Part shown: positions 15,520 through 24,310 of the stretch, one piece after another
Numbering within the stretch: the first letter of the stretch is position 1
Layout: the number at the start of each line of letters is the position of its first letter
Assembly: GCA_041661865.1 (NCBI GenBank)
Contig: JBAZTO010000005.1
Span: 42,206-106,205 of the forward strand
Direction: 5' to 3'
DNA from: JBAZTO01 sp041661865
GTDB taxonomy: Bacteria; Planctomycetota; Phycisphaerae; SM23-33
DNA: 64,000 nt
Made by a program: the position numbers and the translations under genes
Notes under the pieces: generated by a model
What the model was told of the DNA's origin: nothing
The model's input: only the letters and a program-made list of their open reading frames with translations
Databases searched by the model: none

Positions 15520-17742
15520 TTAGTGGCCCGCTGTGACGCTGTTGGGATCAACACGGTACTGGAGGTAACGCTCGAGGTTGGTGTACTCGTCGTTGGAATC
15601 CAGGTCGCCGTTGTTGTCGGCGGTGTTGGGATTGGTGCCGTACCAGTTCTCCCAACTGTCAGGCATGCCGTCAGCATCCGTGTCGGTCGGCGTGGTGCCG
15701 GTGGCCAACGACGGGAAGGCGGGCGTGCTGCTGATGATGCTGCCGTTACGGTTAGTCACGCTGTTGATGACACTCGTGTCACGGCTGTCACGCGCCGGAA
15801 GGGTTGCCCCGACGCCGGCCAGCACCGCCTGGTAGGCCGTGTTGGCGTCGGAGGCCGTGACGGCATAGGCCGAGTCGATCGCGAAGGCCGAGCCCACGAT
15901 CGTCCTGCCACCCTTGAAGTTGTTGTTGGTCACGGCAACGCCGTCGTGGGAAGTGTCCTTGTCGGTGTCGATATAGTTGCCGGTATGATAGACACGGCAG
16001 GTGGCGCCGCTGGCACTGGTGTTCATTACCGTGTTGCAGTAGGAAGCGGCTCCCGTGTTGGAACCGGCGATGGCGTAGTTGCCAACCCAGTTGGTGTTGA
16101 GGTATTCCGCGCCTACGCAACCCCAGCAGCCCCAGTCCTGGGTGGTGCCCCAGTTGTACGTCACATTGTTGACGTAGTCCATCAGGAAATCATTAGCGCC
16201 ATTCTGGGCGCCGGCGCGGGGCGTACGCCCAAGATGGTGCGCATAGAGGTTATGGTGCCAGCTCATCCGGACCCCGCTGGTCTGCGGGCCAATCAATGAG
16301 CCGTAGCCGTGCGCGGCGTCGTTGATGCCTTCGCTGATGATGTTCCAGGAGGCGGTGAGATTGGTCCCCCGGGCCGAGAAGCACTCATCTTTGCCCCAGG
16401 ACACCGAGCAGTGGTCGATGATCGAGTTGTAGCACGCCGTATCCAGGCTATCGTCAGTCTGGCCTGCATTGGTGCCGATACGGATACGCAGGTATCGCAT
16501 GACCAGGTCATGGATTCCGGCGCCGGGGCGGATCTTGTAGTTCTTCGTGCAGATGCCGCCGCTGTCGCTGGGGGCCGTCTGGCCGGCAATGGTGAGGTTT
16601 CCATCGCCCCAGGGGTCGATAAAGAGCGTGCTGGCGAGCGTGATGGTCCCGCCGACGTCAAAGATAATCGTCCTGTTGCTGGCGATACCGTCACGGAACG
16701 AACCGGCGCCGCTGTCGTTGGTGTTCGTCACATGGTACACGTCACCGCCACGTCCGCCGGCGGCGAAGGCGCCGAAGCCCTCGGCCCCGGGGAAGGCACG
16801 CAACATGGTGTGGTAGATGGCCACAAGCTGCGTGTTGCTGTTGCGCAGCTCGGTGGTCCAGCCCATCGGCAGATTGGTGAAGTTGCCGCTGATGGTCCCG
16901 CCACCAGTACACGAGATAATCGTGAATTCCTGGTGATTGGACGGCTCGTATCCGCCAATCAGGTTCACCACCAGCGTGCAGCCGCCGGTCAGCGTAACAT
17001 TGCCCGACACGTCAACATACGTGCAGTCGCCGTTGGCGACTTCCGCCTTGAACACGCCATTGGCATTGACGGTCATGGCGCCGTTGACGTCGCAGGTGGC
17101 ATCTTTGCCGACCTGTAGCGTGCCGCAAGTCGCATTCAGCCCGGTGCAGACTAGGTTCCCGCCAGTCAGGTTGTATTCGCAGGTTTTGTAGTTGGTATAC
17201 CCAATCTCCACCGAACCGCTGGCATTGACATTACCGCCTGACTGGTACATGTACCCGCCGGCGTTGCGATCACCCATGATGATCGATCCAGCGGTTAGCG
17301 TCCCGCTGTTAAGGTAATAGTAACCCCTGACGCCACTGTAACTGCTTGAGCCGCCATCAGCGATATAAAGCTGATTGCCGCCAAGATTCACTGTTCCCGT
17401 TTGCACCAGCTTTCCGCTGGCGGTGGAGGTCTTGGGATCCCCCACCCTCATGAAATTGGTGACGGTCAGGGTTCCCGCAACCGTCAGGGTGGGCATGGTC
17501 GACTGCCCGACATAAACACGATAGATACTGTTGGTCGAATAGCCGCTGGGGACCGTGCAGGCGCCCCCAGCCTTGGCAATCTCCGCGTTATCCCCGCCGG
17601 AGGGAACGTTCGCGGGGTTCCAGTTCCCCGAGACGTTCCAGTTGCCGCTGGCCACGTTCCAAGTGTGGGTATCGGCCAGGCTCGTCCCGGCGGCGAGCGC
17701 CAGGGCAGCCAGGGCCACGACAAATGTAGTTGTAGCTTTCAT
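15520..17742 (-). CDS. Secreted pectate-lyase-like polysaccharide lyase
   Basis: 740 residues with a signal peptide (MKATTTFVVALAALALAAG..) and an AAGGAAG ribosome site. Residues about 25-310 form a Gly/Thr/Asn-rich repetitive region like planctomycete autotransporter-associated beta-strand modules. From about 320 begins a parallel beta-helix of the pectate lyase PL1 type: AFPGAEGFGAFAAGGRGGDVYHVTNTN, RTIIFDVGGTI, ITIAGQTAP-like LTIAGQTAPSDSGGICT, VMRYLRIRIGT, IIDHCSVSWGKDE and MSWHHNLYAHHLGRTPR. The end has an aspartate-rich calcium motif (DTDADGMPDSWE), with no PEP-CTERM. Predicted to cleave pectin or a related uronate polymer outside the cell, consistent with the glycosidases downstream at 22-26 kb. 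Confidence 0.75.
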   Translation of the reverse strand: MKATTTFVVALAALALAAGTSLADTHTWNVASGNWNVSGNWNPANVPSGGDNAEIAKAGGACTVPSGYSTNSIYRVYVGQSTMPTLTVAGTLTVTNFMRVGDPKTSTASGKLVQTGTVNLGGNQLYIADGGSSSYSGVRGYYYLNSGTLTAGSIIMGDRNAGGYMYQSGGNVNASGSVEIGYTNYKTCEYNLTGGNLVCTGLNATCGTLQVGKDATCDVNGAMTVNANGVFKAEVANGDCTYVDVSGNVTLTGGCTLVVNLIGGYEPSNHQEFTIISCTGGGTISGNFTNLPMGWTTELRNSNTQLVAIYHTMLRAFPGAEGFGAFAAGGRGGDVYHVTNTNDSGAGSFRDGIASNRTIIFDVGGTITLASTLFIDPWGDGNLTIAGQTAPSDSGGICTKNYKIRPGAGIHDLVMRYLRIRIGTNAGQTDDSLDTACYNSIIDHCSVSWGKDECFSARGTNLTASWNIISEGINDAAHGYGSLIGPQTSGVRMSWHHNLYAHHLGRTPRAGAQNGANDFLMDYVNNVTYNWGTTQDWGCWGCVGAEYLNTNWVGNYAIAGSNTGAASYCNTVMNTSASGATCRVYHTGNYIDTDKDTSHDGVAVTNNNFKGGRTIVGSAFAIDSAYAVTASDANTAYQAVLAGVGATLPARDSRDTSVINSVTNRNGSIISSTPAFPSLATGTTPTDTDADGMPDSWENWYGTNPNTADNNGDLDSNDEYTNLERYLQYRVDPNSVTAGH

Positions 17743-18164
17743 ATTCTCTTCTTCCTTTTGTGGGTGCAGCCTGTTGGCCGCAAAAATGATACGGCACTTC
17801 GTTTCTTCGCAACAATCACGACAGGGTCTTCAAGAGCATTTGTCTCCTTACTCGAGCCCGCTCTCTGGCCAACATCCAGCCTCGGGCCGACTGCGCTGCC
17901 CCCCGTAGGGGAACGAACCTTCCTGGTCCATAACTGCCGTACTTTGAACTGCCTGTGATAACGACGAGTTAATCGCGGATAACCAACCGAAATGACGTGA
18001 GGCGATTGATGGCCTCTCTCATTTACAAAACTGCGAATATCGTTGACCTGAACGGAAGATGAGGTGGACCCCATTCAGTAAGATCCACCTCATCCCTAGC
18101 GCAGCTTCATCATCGCCGTTCCGGACATCTGGAAAAGGAGACCAGTGTCCCGATTACCTCATGG
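17743..18164. other. Intergenic between two secreted-protein genes
   Basis: No gene supported. It holds the upstream region of the lyase gene and, at 18058-18094, an inverted repeat that probably ends the next gene on the minus strand. Confidence 0.5.
18058..18094 (-). terminator. Probable terminator hairpin of the PEP-CTERM gene at 18165
   Basis: Perfect 11-bp stem GATGAGGTGGA / TCCACCTCATC with a 15-nt loop, about 70 nt past the stop codon. Only a short pyrimidine run follows. Confidence 0.5.
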
Positions 18165-20015
18165 TCACTTCGACCCACGACGACGAATCAGCGCCAAACC
18201 GCCCAGACCCAGCAGAGTCATAGTCGCCGGCTCGGGAACCTGCATGTCCGGAGCGGGAGCGGCCGACTGGCCGTTCCAGCCCCAGTTGCCGGCCAGCAGC
18301 GACAGGTCGCCGGTGCCGACCACGCCGTCACCGTTGAAGTCGCCGTTGGTCCAGGTCTTGCCGCTCTGGCCCCAACTGCCGGCCAGCAGGGACAAGTCGC
18401 CGGTGGAAACCAGGCCGTCACGGTTGGCATCACCCTTGCGGGCATAAATATTGGTCTTCACCATGTAATTGGCCGTGGGGCCGCTGCCGCCCGGCCAATA
18501 GATGCTGCCGTTCCAGGCCAGCGCCGTCACGTTGGGGTCGATCAGCCCATTGGCGTCAGCGAACGCATAGTTGCTGGCGTTGACCGTCAGGTTGCTCGTG
18601 AAATTGGTGAAGTTGCCGCTGCTGCCGCTCCCGTTGAAGTTGGTAATGACCGCAAAGTCCTTGTTCGCATAGGGGACGTAGGAACTCGACAGCATCTGCA
18701 CGTCGAGCGTTCTGCTGGCTAGGCCCGTAAGATCAAGGTCTGAACCGCTTATGTCGATGTTCGAGTAATCGGTGGCGCTGCCGATTTCGACACCGACCTT
18801 GACCGTGCCGGAGGTGTCGCTGTTGGCACTGGTCTCCAACCCGAAGATCTTCACCGTGGCATCCTTGCCGACATTCAAGGTGGCCTGGATCGGGTAAGCG
18901 CCAACGCCCAGGAAGACTCGCTTCGAGGTCAGCAGCGTGCCGGTGCCGGTCACTTCAATCAGGCCCTTGGAGATGCCGGTGCCACCGGCAGTGGGGTGAT
19001 CGCCGACAATTATGCCGCACCACCCTACGCTGACGTCGTGTTGGAAGGTGCCGCCGGAAATCTTCAGGGCGCCGTTGCCGTCATAGTTGAAGTTGTTCAC
19101 CTGGCCAAGTATTAGCCACGGGCTGGCACTGGTGCTTGCCTGCCCCCAGACCATCGAGCCGCCGGTCACGTTGATCAAGCCCGTGGCGGTGCCGCTATAG
19201 AATCCCGGATTCCCCATCCCGGCTCCGCCGATCACCGGCGTACTGGGGCATTTGATGATGGCCTCTCCGGCGTTCATATTATAAATGCCGGTGCCGCCGT
19301 TCCTTCCAATGTAGGAAAAGCCGTTGGGCTCATACAAGCTGCCGCCGTTCTGGTTGAGGATGCCCAACCCGCCGGACATGCCGATCTCGCCTGCTTCAGC
19401 CATGCCGCTGATGAGATTGCCGCTCTGGAGATTGTATGTGCCTTTTGGAATATAGTAGCTGTTGCCGTCCGGAACGCCGGTATAGACGCCCCCAGTGAAT
19501 CCCTCGCCGACGTACAGGCCGCCGTTAGTCAGTGTGACGTCGCCGTACTGGGTCACCGTTCCATCATACCGGGTTGCCACCTTCAGCTTATAACCTGCCG
19601 TCAGGCTGGCGCCACTTTGGATCACCAGGCTGCTCGCGGCCTGATACAGGATCGGGTAGTCGGTGGTACCGGGGGCATAGCCTTCGATCAGCCCGACCCT
19701 TTCGCCGCCGACGATGGGCGAATACGCCGTGGCGGATGTTCCGGACGTAATGGTGCAGGAAGCTCCATTACGCACATACACCTGGTCGCATGCATCAGGC
19801 GTCGCCGTCGGGAATTCCGGATGGTCGGCGCCCAGGTAGGAGTCGGTAACCTTGTTTCCGCGGGCGCCGGGAAGCACGGTGAAGTTAGCGGTGCCCCAGG
19901 TGCCGTTGGTCGTGTTGAAATCAATACTATTGGAATCAAGGGCCAGGGCCGAACCACTGCCCACGGCGATCATCGCCACACAAGCAACCAGGCAAAGCCA
20001 TAATTTGATACTCAT
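18165..20015 (-). CDS. Large secreted repeat protein with dockerin-like repeats and PEP-CTERM anchor
   Basis: 616 residues from ATG 20015 with a signal peptide (1-26). Residues about 50-500 are Gly/Asn/Thr-rich beta-strand repeats (NYDGNGALKISGGTFQ, TLNVGKDATVKIFG) like autotransporter-associated repeats. Two calcium-type repeats, GDANRDGLVSTGDLSLLAG and GDFNGDGVVGTGDLSLLAG, precede VPEPATMTLLGLGGLALIRRRGSK. The repeat-anchor cassette is nearly identical to that of the protein at 3913, so the same C-terminal module is used on different heads. Function of the head is unknown; position next to the lyase suggests surface binding or display of polysaccharide. Confidence 0.7.
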   Translation of the reverse strand: MSIKLWLCLVACVAMIAVGSGSALALDSNSIDFNTTNGTWGTANFTVLPGARGNKVTDSYLGADHPEFPTATPDACDQVYVRNGASCTITSGTSATAYSPIVGGERVGLIEGYAPGTTDYPILYQAASSLVIQSGASLTAGYKLKVATRYDGTVTQYGDVTLTNGGLYVGEGFTGGVYTGVPDGNSYYIPKGTYNLQSGNLISGMAEAGEIGMSGGLGILNQNGGSLYEPNGFSYIGRNGGTGIYNMNAGEAIIKCPSTPVIGGAGMGNPGFYSGTATGLINVTGGSMVWGQASTSASPWLILGQVNNFNYDGNGALKISGGTFQHDVSVGWCGIIVGDHPTAGGTGISKGLIEVTGTGTLLTSKRVFLGVGAYPIQATLNVGKDATVKIFGLETSANSDTSGTVKVGVEIGSATDYSNIDISGSDLDLTGLASRTLDVQMLSSSYVPYANKDFAVITNFNGSGSSGNFTNFTSNLTVNASNYAFADANGLIDPNVTALAWNGSIYWPGGSGPTANYMVKTNIYARKGDANRDGLVSTGDLSLLAGSWGQSGKTWTNGDFNGDGVVGTGDLSLLAGNWGWNGQSAAPAPDMQVPEPATMTLLGLGGLALIRRRGSK

Positions 20016-20310
20016 TTTTCCATCTCCTTTGATGTGTTGCAGTTGTTTCGCTCCTTTGACATGGCCGCCAAAGTCTTGCCATTGGAAAAGAACCCATTGC
20101 GAAACAGAATGGATGCCGATTTAGGCAGGGACCAGCGACACGACCACACATCGTCTCGCCGTGGGGCTTGTGACCCCAGAATCAACACCCGCTCCGTTCG
20201 CTAGAGATCCTTTCAAATCCTCATTACCGAACAGCCAAGATCCAAAACTCAGGCGATTGTCCAGAACTCTGGGGTTTAGAATACCACACGACTGACCCTC
20301 GTGCAACAAT

Positions 20311-20332
20311 ATTCCCGGCACTGACCGCACTT
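20311..20332 (+). promoter_or_regulatory. Operator-like repeat, copy 1
   Basis: ATTCCCGG-CAC-TGACCGCACTT. The same element with only the central three bases changed occurs 205 bp downstream (20516-20537). Possible binding site for the adjacent LacI-family regulator. Confidence 0.35.
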
Positions 20333-20515
20333 TTTTTCAATCACAAAATTCAGACAATTTAATTGATTGCACTAAAACGGACCTATCAGCCCCATTATCG
20401 CGTCATCACGCAGTAGGTATTCTGAACAGCAATCTAATGAATACAAAACATAACATTATATAAATTAAAGTGTTGTGTACATTTACAAAAATAGTTTTCA
20501 CCTATCGCTTCACAA

Positions 20516-20537
20516 ATTCCCGGACATGACCGCACTT
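20516..20537 (+). promoter_or_regulatory. Operator-like repeat, copy 2
   Basis: ATTCCCGG-ACA-TGACCGCACTT. It lies over an inverted repeat CGGACA-N10-TGTCCG (20521-20542), which copy 1 lacks. Confidence 0.35.
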
Positions 20538-20647
20538 GTCCGCACAATTTCGTTGCTAAATACAGTGTGTGACGTTATACTGAATTCCTTAATCCTTAGG
20601 ATGCCAAGATGAATGAAGAATGCGCAGGGTCCGCTGGAACGGCGGTA

Positions 20648-20684
20648 AGAACGAGTCCGTAAGTATTGAGGTCGGAGCCTTGAA
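20648..20684 (+). promoter_or_regulatory. Leader element shared with a cold-shock gene
   Basis: Contains GAACGAGTCCG followed by GTATTGAGGTCGGAGCCT. The leader of the cold-shock gene at 53161 has GAACGAGTCCG then GTATTCAGGTGGTGAGCCT with the same spacing. Probably part of a transcribed leader about 90-120 nt before the start codon. Further downstream the lacI leader has two small hairpins (GGAGT..ACTCC, CAAGGG..CCCTTG). Confidence 0.4.
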
Positions 20685-20771
20685 TGTTATCTTGCTTGTT
20701 GCCCAAGAGGAGTCTGGCTAAACTCCTTTCAAGGGAGAAGCCCTTGTTTGATTATGATGGCGGAGAAATAT

Positions 20772-21812
20772 ATGAGCGATGCACTTGAGACAAGGGCAAG
20801 GCAGCAGGAGATCGCCTCTCTATCAAAGGTGTCCCGGTCAACCGTATCCAGATGTCTTCGTGGGAAATCCGACGTTGACCTCGCGACCCGCGCCAAAGTG
20901 CTGAAAATCGCCAGCGAACTGGGCTATAGGCCCCCTGCCACGCGCGCCATGTCGGAATCCTGCATAACCCTGGGCGTGTTTATCGCCAACAAACCTCACC
21001 ACGGAGACCTGAGCAGGACCTATCTACAGGGAGCCAGTCTGGCGGCCGAAAAGCTTAACGCCCTGGTCACCGTCAGCTATACCTCCCCTTGTGAACAGGC
21101 AGTCCCCTCGGACGTTATTTTGTCCTCCCCTGCTCTTGAACCCGGCAGACTCAACGGCTCCATCCTGATCCATCATGATATTGCCGAACCTGTGGCCCGC
21201 CGCCTGGCTTCCCTGGCGCCTTGCGTGGCGATCGCTCATGAATATCCAGGGCTGGGCATCAGCCACGTTGAGGCTGATAATCTCGGCGGAATTCGCACCC
21301 TGATGGAACGGTTGCACGCGCTGGGACATACGCGGATCGGTTTTGCCGGAAGCTTCCCGTGTGATTTCCTCTGGTATCGCCGCCGTCTTGCCGCGTACCT
21401 GGAGTCCCGACTCTTCCTCGCTCTTCCGGAAGATCCCAGGTACTGCATCCGCGCCACCACAAGAACCCAGGCCGGTTACGACGAGTTGGTTTCGCAGCGG
21501 ATCATCCCTCTGATCGAGGAGGGGGTCCGGGCCTGGATGTGCGTCAACGATCCAATGGCTGTTGATGTCTGCCGACGGTTGGTCGCCGCCGGCTATCGCA
21601 TTCCGCAGGACGTGTCCATCACCGGCTTTGATGGGTTGAAGTCGGTCCTGCCACAACCTCTTACCACAATACGTCTGCCGGCCAAAGCAATGGGGGCGGC
21701 GGCGGTCCAGTTGTTGGTGCAGCAGATCAGAAACACCGAGTGGGCCGCGCAAACGATGGTCGTGGGCGTGGAATGCATCGAGGGTGAGACGATCGGTCCC
21801 TGCCCCGTATGA
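20772..21812 (+). CDS. LacI-family transcriptional regulator
   Basis: 346 residues; ATG 20772 chosen because GGCGGAG lies 8 nt upstream. The helix-turn-helix is IASLSKVSRSTVSRCLRGKSDVDLATRAKVLKIASELGYRP (about 16-56), a standard LacI head except that it lacks the usual first residues. It is followed by a periplasmic-binding-protein-type sensor domain (for example HIGFAGSF-like TRIGFAGSFPCDF, VSITGFDGLKSVLPQPLTTIRLP). It is upstream of the GH3 and GH36 genes and probably controls the polysaccharide locus in response to a released sugar. Confidence 0.85.
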   Translation: MSDALETRARQQEIASLSKVSRSTVSRCLRGKSDVDLATRAKVLKIASELGYRPPATRAMSESCITLGVFIANKPHHGDLSRTYLQGASLAAEKLNALVTVSYTSPCEQAVPSDVILSSPALEPGRLNGSILIHHDIAEPVARRLASLAPCVAIAHEYPGLGISHVEADNLGGIRTLMERLHALGHTRIGFAGSFPCDFLWYRRRLAAYLESRLFLALPEDPRYCIRATTRTQAGYDELVSQRIIPLIEEGVRAWMCVNDPMAVDVCRRLVAAGYRIPQDVSITGFDGLKSVLPQPLTTIRLPAKAMGAAAVQLLVQQIRNTEWAAQTMVVGVECIEGETIGPCPV

Positions 21813-21827
21813 GACGTTAGCCTTCTT

Positions 21828-21929
21828 GGGAGCATTTCAGTTTCCGGGAAGCTCCGAAAAAGGGTCTTTCGGTGGCACAGCCAAGAAAGACTGTGCCACC
21901 AGCATTTTCCCGAAAACCGAAATGCTCCC
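21828..21929. repeat. Nested palindromic intergenic repeat
   Basis: Outer imperfect arms GGGAGCATTTC..CGGGAA (21828-21850) and TTCCCG..GAAATGCTCCC (21907-21929) enclose a perfect inner hairpin GGTGGCACAG / CTGTGCCACC (21871-21880, 21891-21900). The GGTGGCACAG core recurs in repeats at 44775, 58573, 59928 and 60060. May also act as the terminator of the LacI gene. Confidence 0.6.
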
Positions 21930-22128
21930 GGTCCTCTTTTTTCCCCGCATTAACGGCCTGTGCGGCCAACACACAGGCTTCCTGCCGCATTAAAAACCTC
22001 GTGCGAAATTCATTGATGCGGTAGATAATGCTCCAGCCTGTGATGCCCGGATTCCTGGCGGCAGAACTCATCACCGTGGTGGCTGCGTTTCCAACCCCGG
22101 ATAGCTAATTTGTCTTTGGAGACTGTCG

Positions 22129-24255
22129 ATGGCCCTTCCTGTTGAAGAACGAGTTGAAGAGTTGCTCAAGAAGATGACGCTGGAGGAGAAGATTGGCCAG
22201 TTGAGCCAACTTGCGGGGAATGCCCCGAATCTCCTGGATTCCGTGCGGAAGGGACATCTCGGCTCTGTCCTCAATTGCGACAACGCCTATGCCGGCCAGG
22301 AACGTCAGACGCGGGTTCGCGCCGAATTGCTCAACGCCATCCAGCGGGTCGCCGTCGAGGAGACGCGCCTGGGCATTCCCTTACTGTTCGGCCGCGACGT
22401 GATTCATGGCCACCGCAGCGTAATGCCCATTCCGTTGGGGCAGGCCGCCACCTGGTCGCCGGAGTTAGTGGAGGCCGGGGCGGAGGTCGCCGCTCGTGAG
22501 GCCACCGCCGACGGCCTGCACTGGACATTCGCCCCCATGCTGGACATTGCGCGCGATCCCCGTTGGGGGCGGGTGGCGGAAGGTTTCGGCGAAGACCCCT
22601 ATCTCTGCGCGGCGATGGCTCGCGCAAGTGTGAAGGGTTTCCAGGGCGAGGACTTGTCCGATCCGGAGCGCATGCTGGCGTGCGCCAAGCATTTTGCCGG
22701 GTATGGCGCCGCCGAAGGCGGGCGCGACTACAACACAATGGAAATCTCCGAAAACACGATGCGCAATGTCTACCTGCCCTCCTTCGAGGCGGCAGTAAAG
22801 GCCGGCATTGGGACGCTCATGTCCGCCTTCAATGAAAACGGCGGGGTTCCGACCACAGCCAATCGGCACTTGCTGACGGAGATTCTTCGCGACGAATGGG
22901 GATTTGACGGCTTCGTCGTCAGCGACTGGGAGGCAGTTGAAGAGTTGATCCAGCACGGTGCAGCCGGCGACCGCATGCAGGCGGCGCGGATGGCGCTGAC
23001 AGCCGGGGTTGACATGGAAATGTGCTCCAAGACCTACGCCGATCGTCTGGCCGATGCGGTGAAGCAGGGCTTGATTTCCGAGTCAACAATCGACCAGGCC
23101 GTGCGACGCGTCCTCCGCATCAAGTTCCGCATGGGCCTGTTCGAGAAACCCTACAAGGACGAGGCGCGGGTCGCCACCGTCATGCTGTGCGATGCCCACG
23201 TGGCCGTCGCCCGCGAGTCGGCACGAAAGTCCATCATCCTGCTGAAGAACGACAAGGGCCTGCTGCCGCTGCCTCGGACCGACATCGCCCTGGGGCTGCT
23301 GGGGCCGCTGACCGACGTCAAGAAAGAACTACTGGGCACCTGGTGCTGTGATGGTCTGCCCGAGGACGTGGTGTCAGTGTCGGAGGGCGTGGAGGCCAAG
23401 ATGGGCACCGGCGGACTCTTGCGGAAAGTCGCACTACAGGACGATTCCGTGCGGGTTCTCCGCTACTGCGACAAGGTGGTGGTCGTCGTCGGCGAGAGCC
23501 CCCGCCGCAGCGGCGAGGACGCCTGCATTACCACGCTGGACCTGCCGCCGGGACAACTGGAACTGCTCAAGGGCATCCACGAGTTCGGCCTGCCGATGGT
23601 GGTGGTCGTCATCGCCGGGCGGCCCCTGTCGCTGGGCTGGGTGATGGAACATGCCGACGCCGTGCTGATGGTCTTCCATCCCGGCGTCCAGGGCGGAAAC
23701 GCCATCGCCGATGTGCTCTTCGGCGATGAGAACCCCAGCGGCAAGCTGCCTGTCACCCTGCCGCGATGCGTCGGCCAGGTGCCGATCTATTACAACTTCA
23801 AGCTCACCGGCCGACCGCTGCCCCGCAATGACCTCCATATTTCGCGCTATCAGGATTGCCCGGACACGCCGCTGCTGCCGTTTGGCTATGGCCTGAGCTA
23901 CACCACGTTTTCCTATGCCAACCTGCAGATCACGCCGGCGTCGGCCCCTGTCGGAGGCACGGTGACGGTCAGCGCCGAGGTGACCAATACCGGCCGGCGG
24001 TTTGGTGAAGAGATCGTCCAGTGCTACATTCGCGACCGCGTCGCCAGCACGACCCGGCCGGTGAAGGAACTGAAGGGCTTCGCCCGCATCGGGCTCCAGC
24101 CCGGACAGACGCAGCGAGTCAGTTTTGTTCTCGGCTTTGACGAGTTGTCCTTCTTCGGCCCCGACAATCGGCGAATCGTGGAACCCGGCGAGTTCACGAT
24201 CTGGGTAGGCCCCAATTCCAATGAAGGGCTACAGGGACAATTGACGCTCGAGTGA
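22129..24255 (+). CDS. Glycoside hydrolase family 3 (beta-glucosidase/xylosidase type)
   Basis: 708 residues, a usual length for three-domain GH3 enzymes. The N-terminal barrel has MTLEEKIGQLSQL, GIPLLFGRDVIHGHRS, and the nucleophile motif GFVVSDW with D266. The second domain has RESARKSIILLKNDKGLLPL, and the C-terminal fibronectin-like domain has ELKGFARIGLQPGQTQ. No signal peptide, so it probably acts in the cytoplasm or periplasm on imported oligosaccharides. It starts 316 nt after the LacI regulator and is followed 55 nt later by the GH36 gene; the two are likely one transcript. Confidence 0.9.
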   Translation: MALPVEERVEELLKKMTLEEKIGQLSQLAGNAPNLLDSVRKGHLGSVLNCDNAYAGQERQTRVRAELLNAIQRVAVEETRLGIPLLFGRDVIHGHRSVMPIPLGQAATWSPELVEAGAEVAAREATADGLHWTFAPMLDIARDPRWGRVAEGFGEDPYLCAAMARASVKGFQGEDLSDPERMLACAKHFAGYGAAEGGRDYNTMEISENTMRNVYLPSFEAAVKAGIGTLMSAFNENGGVPTTANRHLLTEILRDEWGFDGFVVSDWEAVEELIQHGAAGDRMQAARMALTAGVDMEMCSKTYADRLADAVKQGLISESTIDQAVRRVLRIKFRMGLFEKPYKDEARVATVMLCDAHVAVARESARKSIILLKNDKGLLPLPRTDIALGLLGPLTDVKKELLGTWCCDGLPEDVVSVSEGVEAKMGTGGLLRKVALQDDSVRVLRYCDKVVVVVGESPRRSGEDACITTLDLPPGQLELLKGIHEFGLPMVVVVIAGRPLSLGWVMEHADAVLMVFHPGVQGGNAIADVLFGDENPSGKLPVTLPRCVGQVPIYYNFKLTGRPLPRNDLHISRYQDCPDTPLLPFGYGLSYTTFSYANLQITPASAPVGGTVTVSAEVTNTGRRFGEEIVQCYIRDRVASTTRPVKELKGFARIGLQPGQTQRVSFVLGFDELSFFGPDNRRIVEPGEFTIWVGPNSNEGLQGQLTLE

Positions 24256-24310
24256 ACCCGACGCCGCTTCGTGAAATAGTGCCGCCCCGGAAGACCCAAA
24301 GGAGAGTTCG

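Larger units (their letters stand above)
20016..20771. other. Long A/T-rich regulatory intergenic region
   Basis: About 750 bases between the divergent PEP-CTERM gene and the LacI regulator without a supported gene. It is strongly A/T-rich from 20335 to 20600 (for example ACATTATATAAATTAAAG). It contains a duplicated operator-like element at 20311 and 20516 and a leader element at 20648-20684 also present before the cold-shock gene at 53161. Confidence 0.6.
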
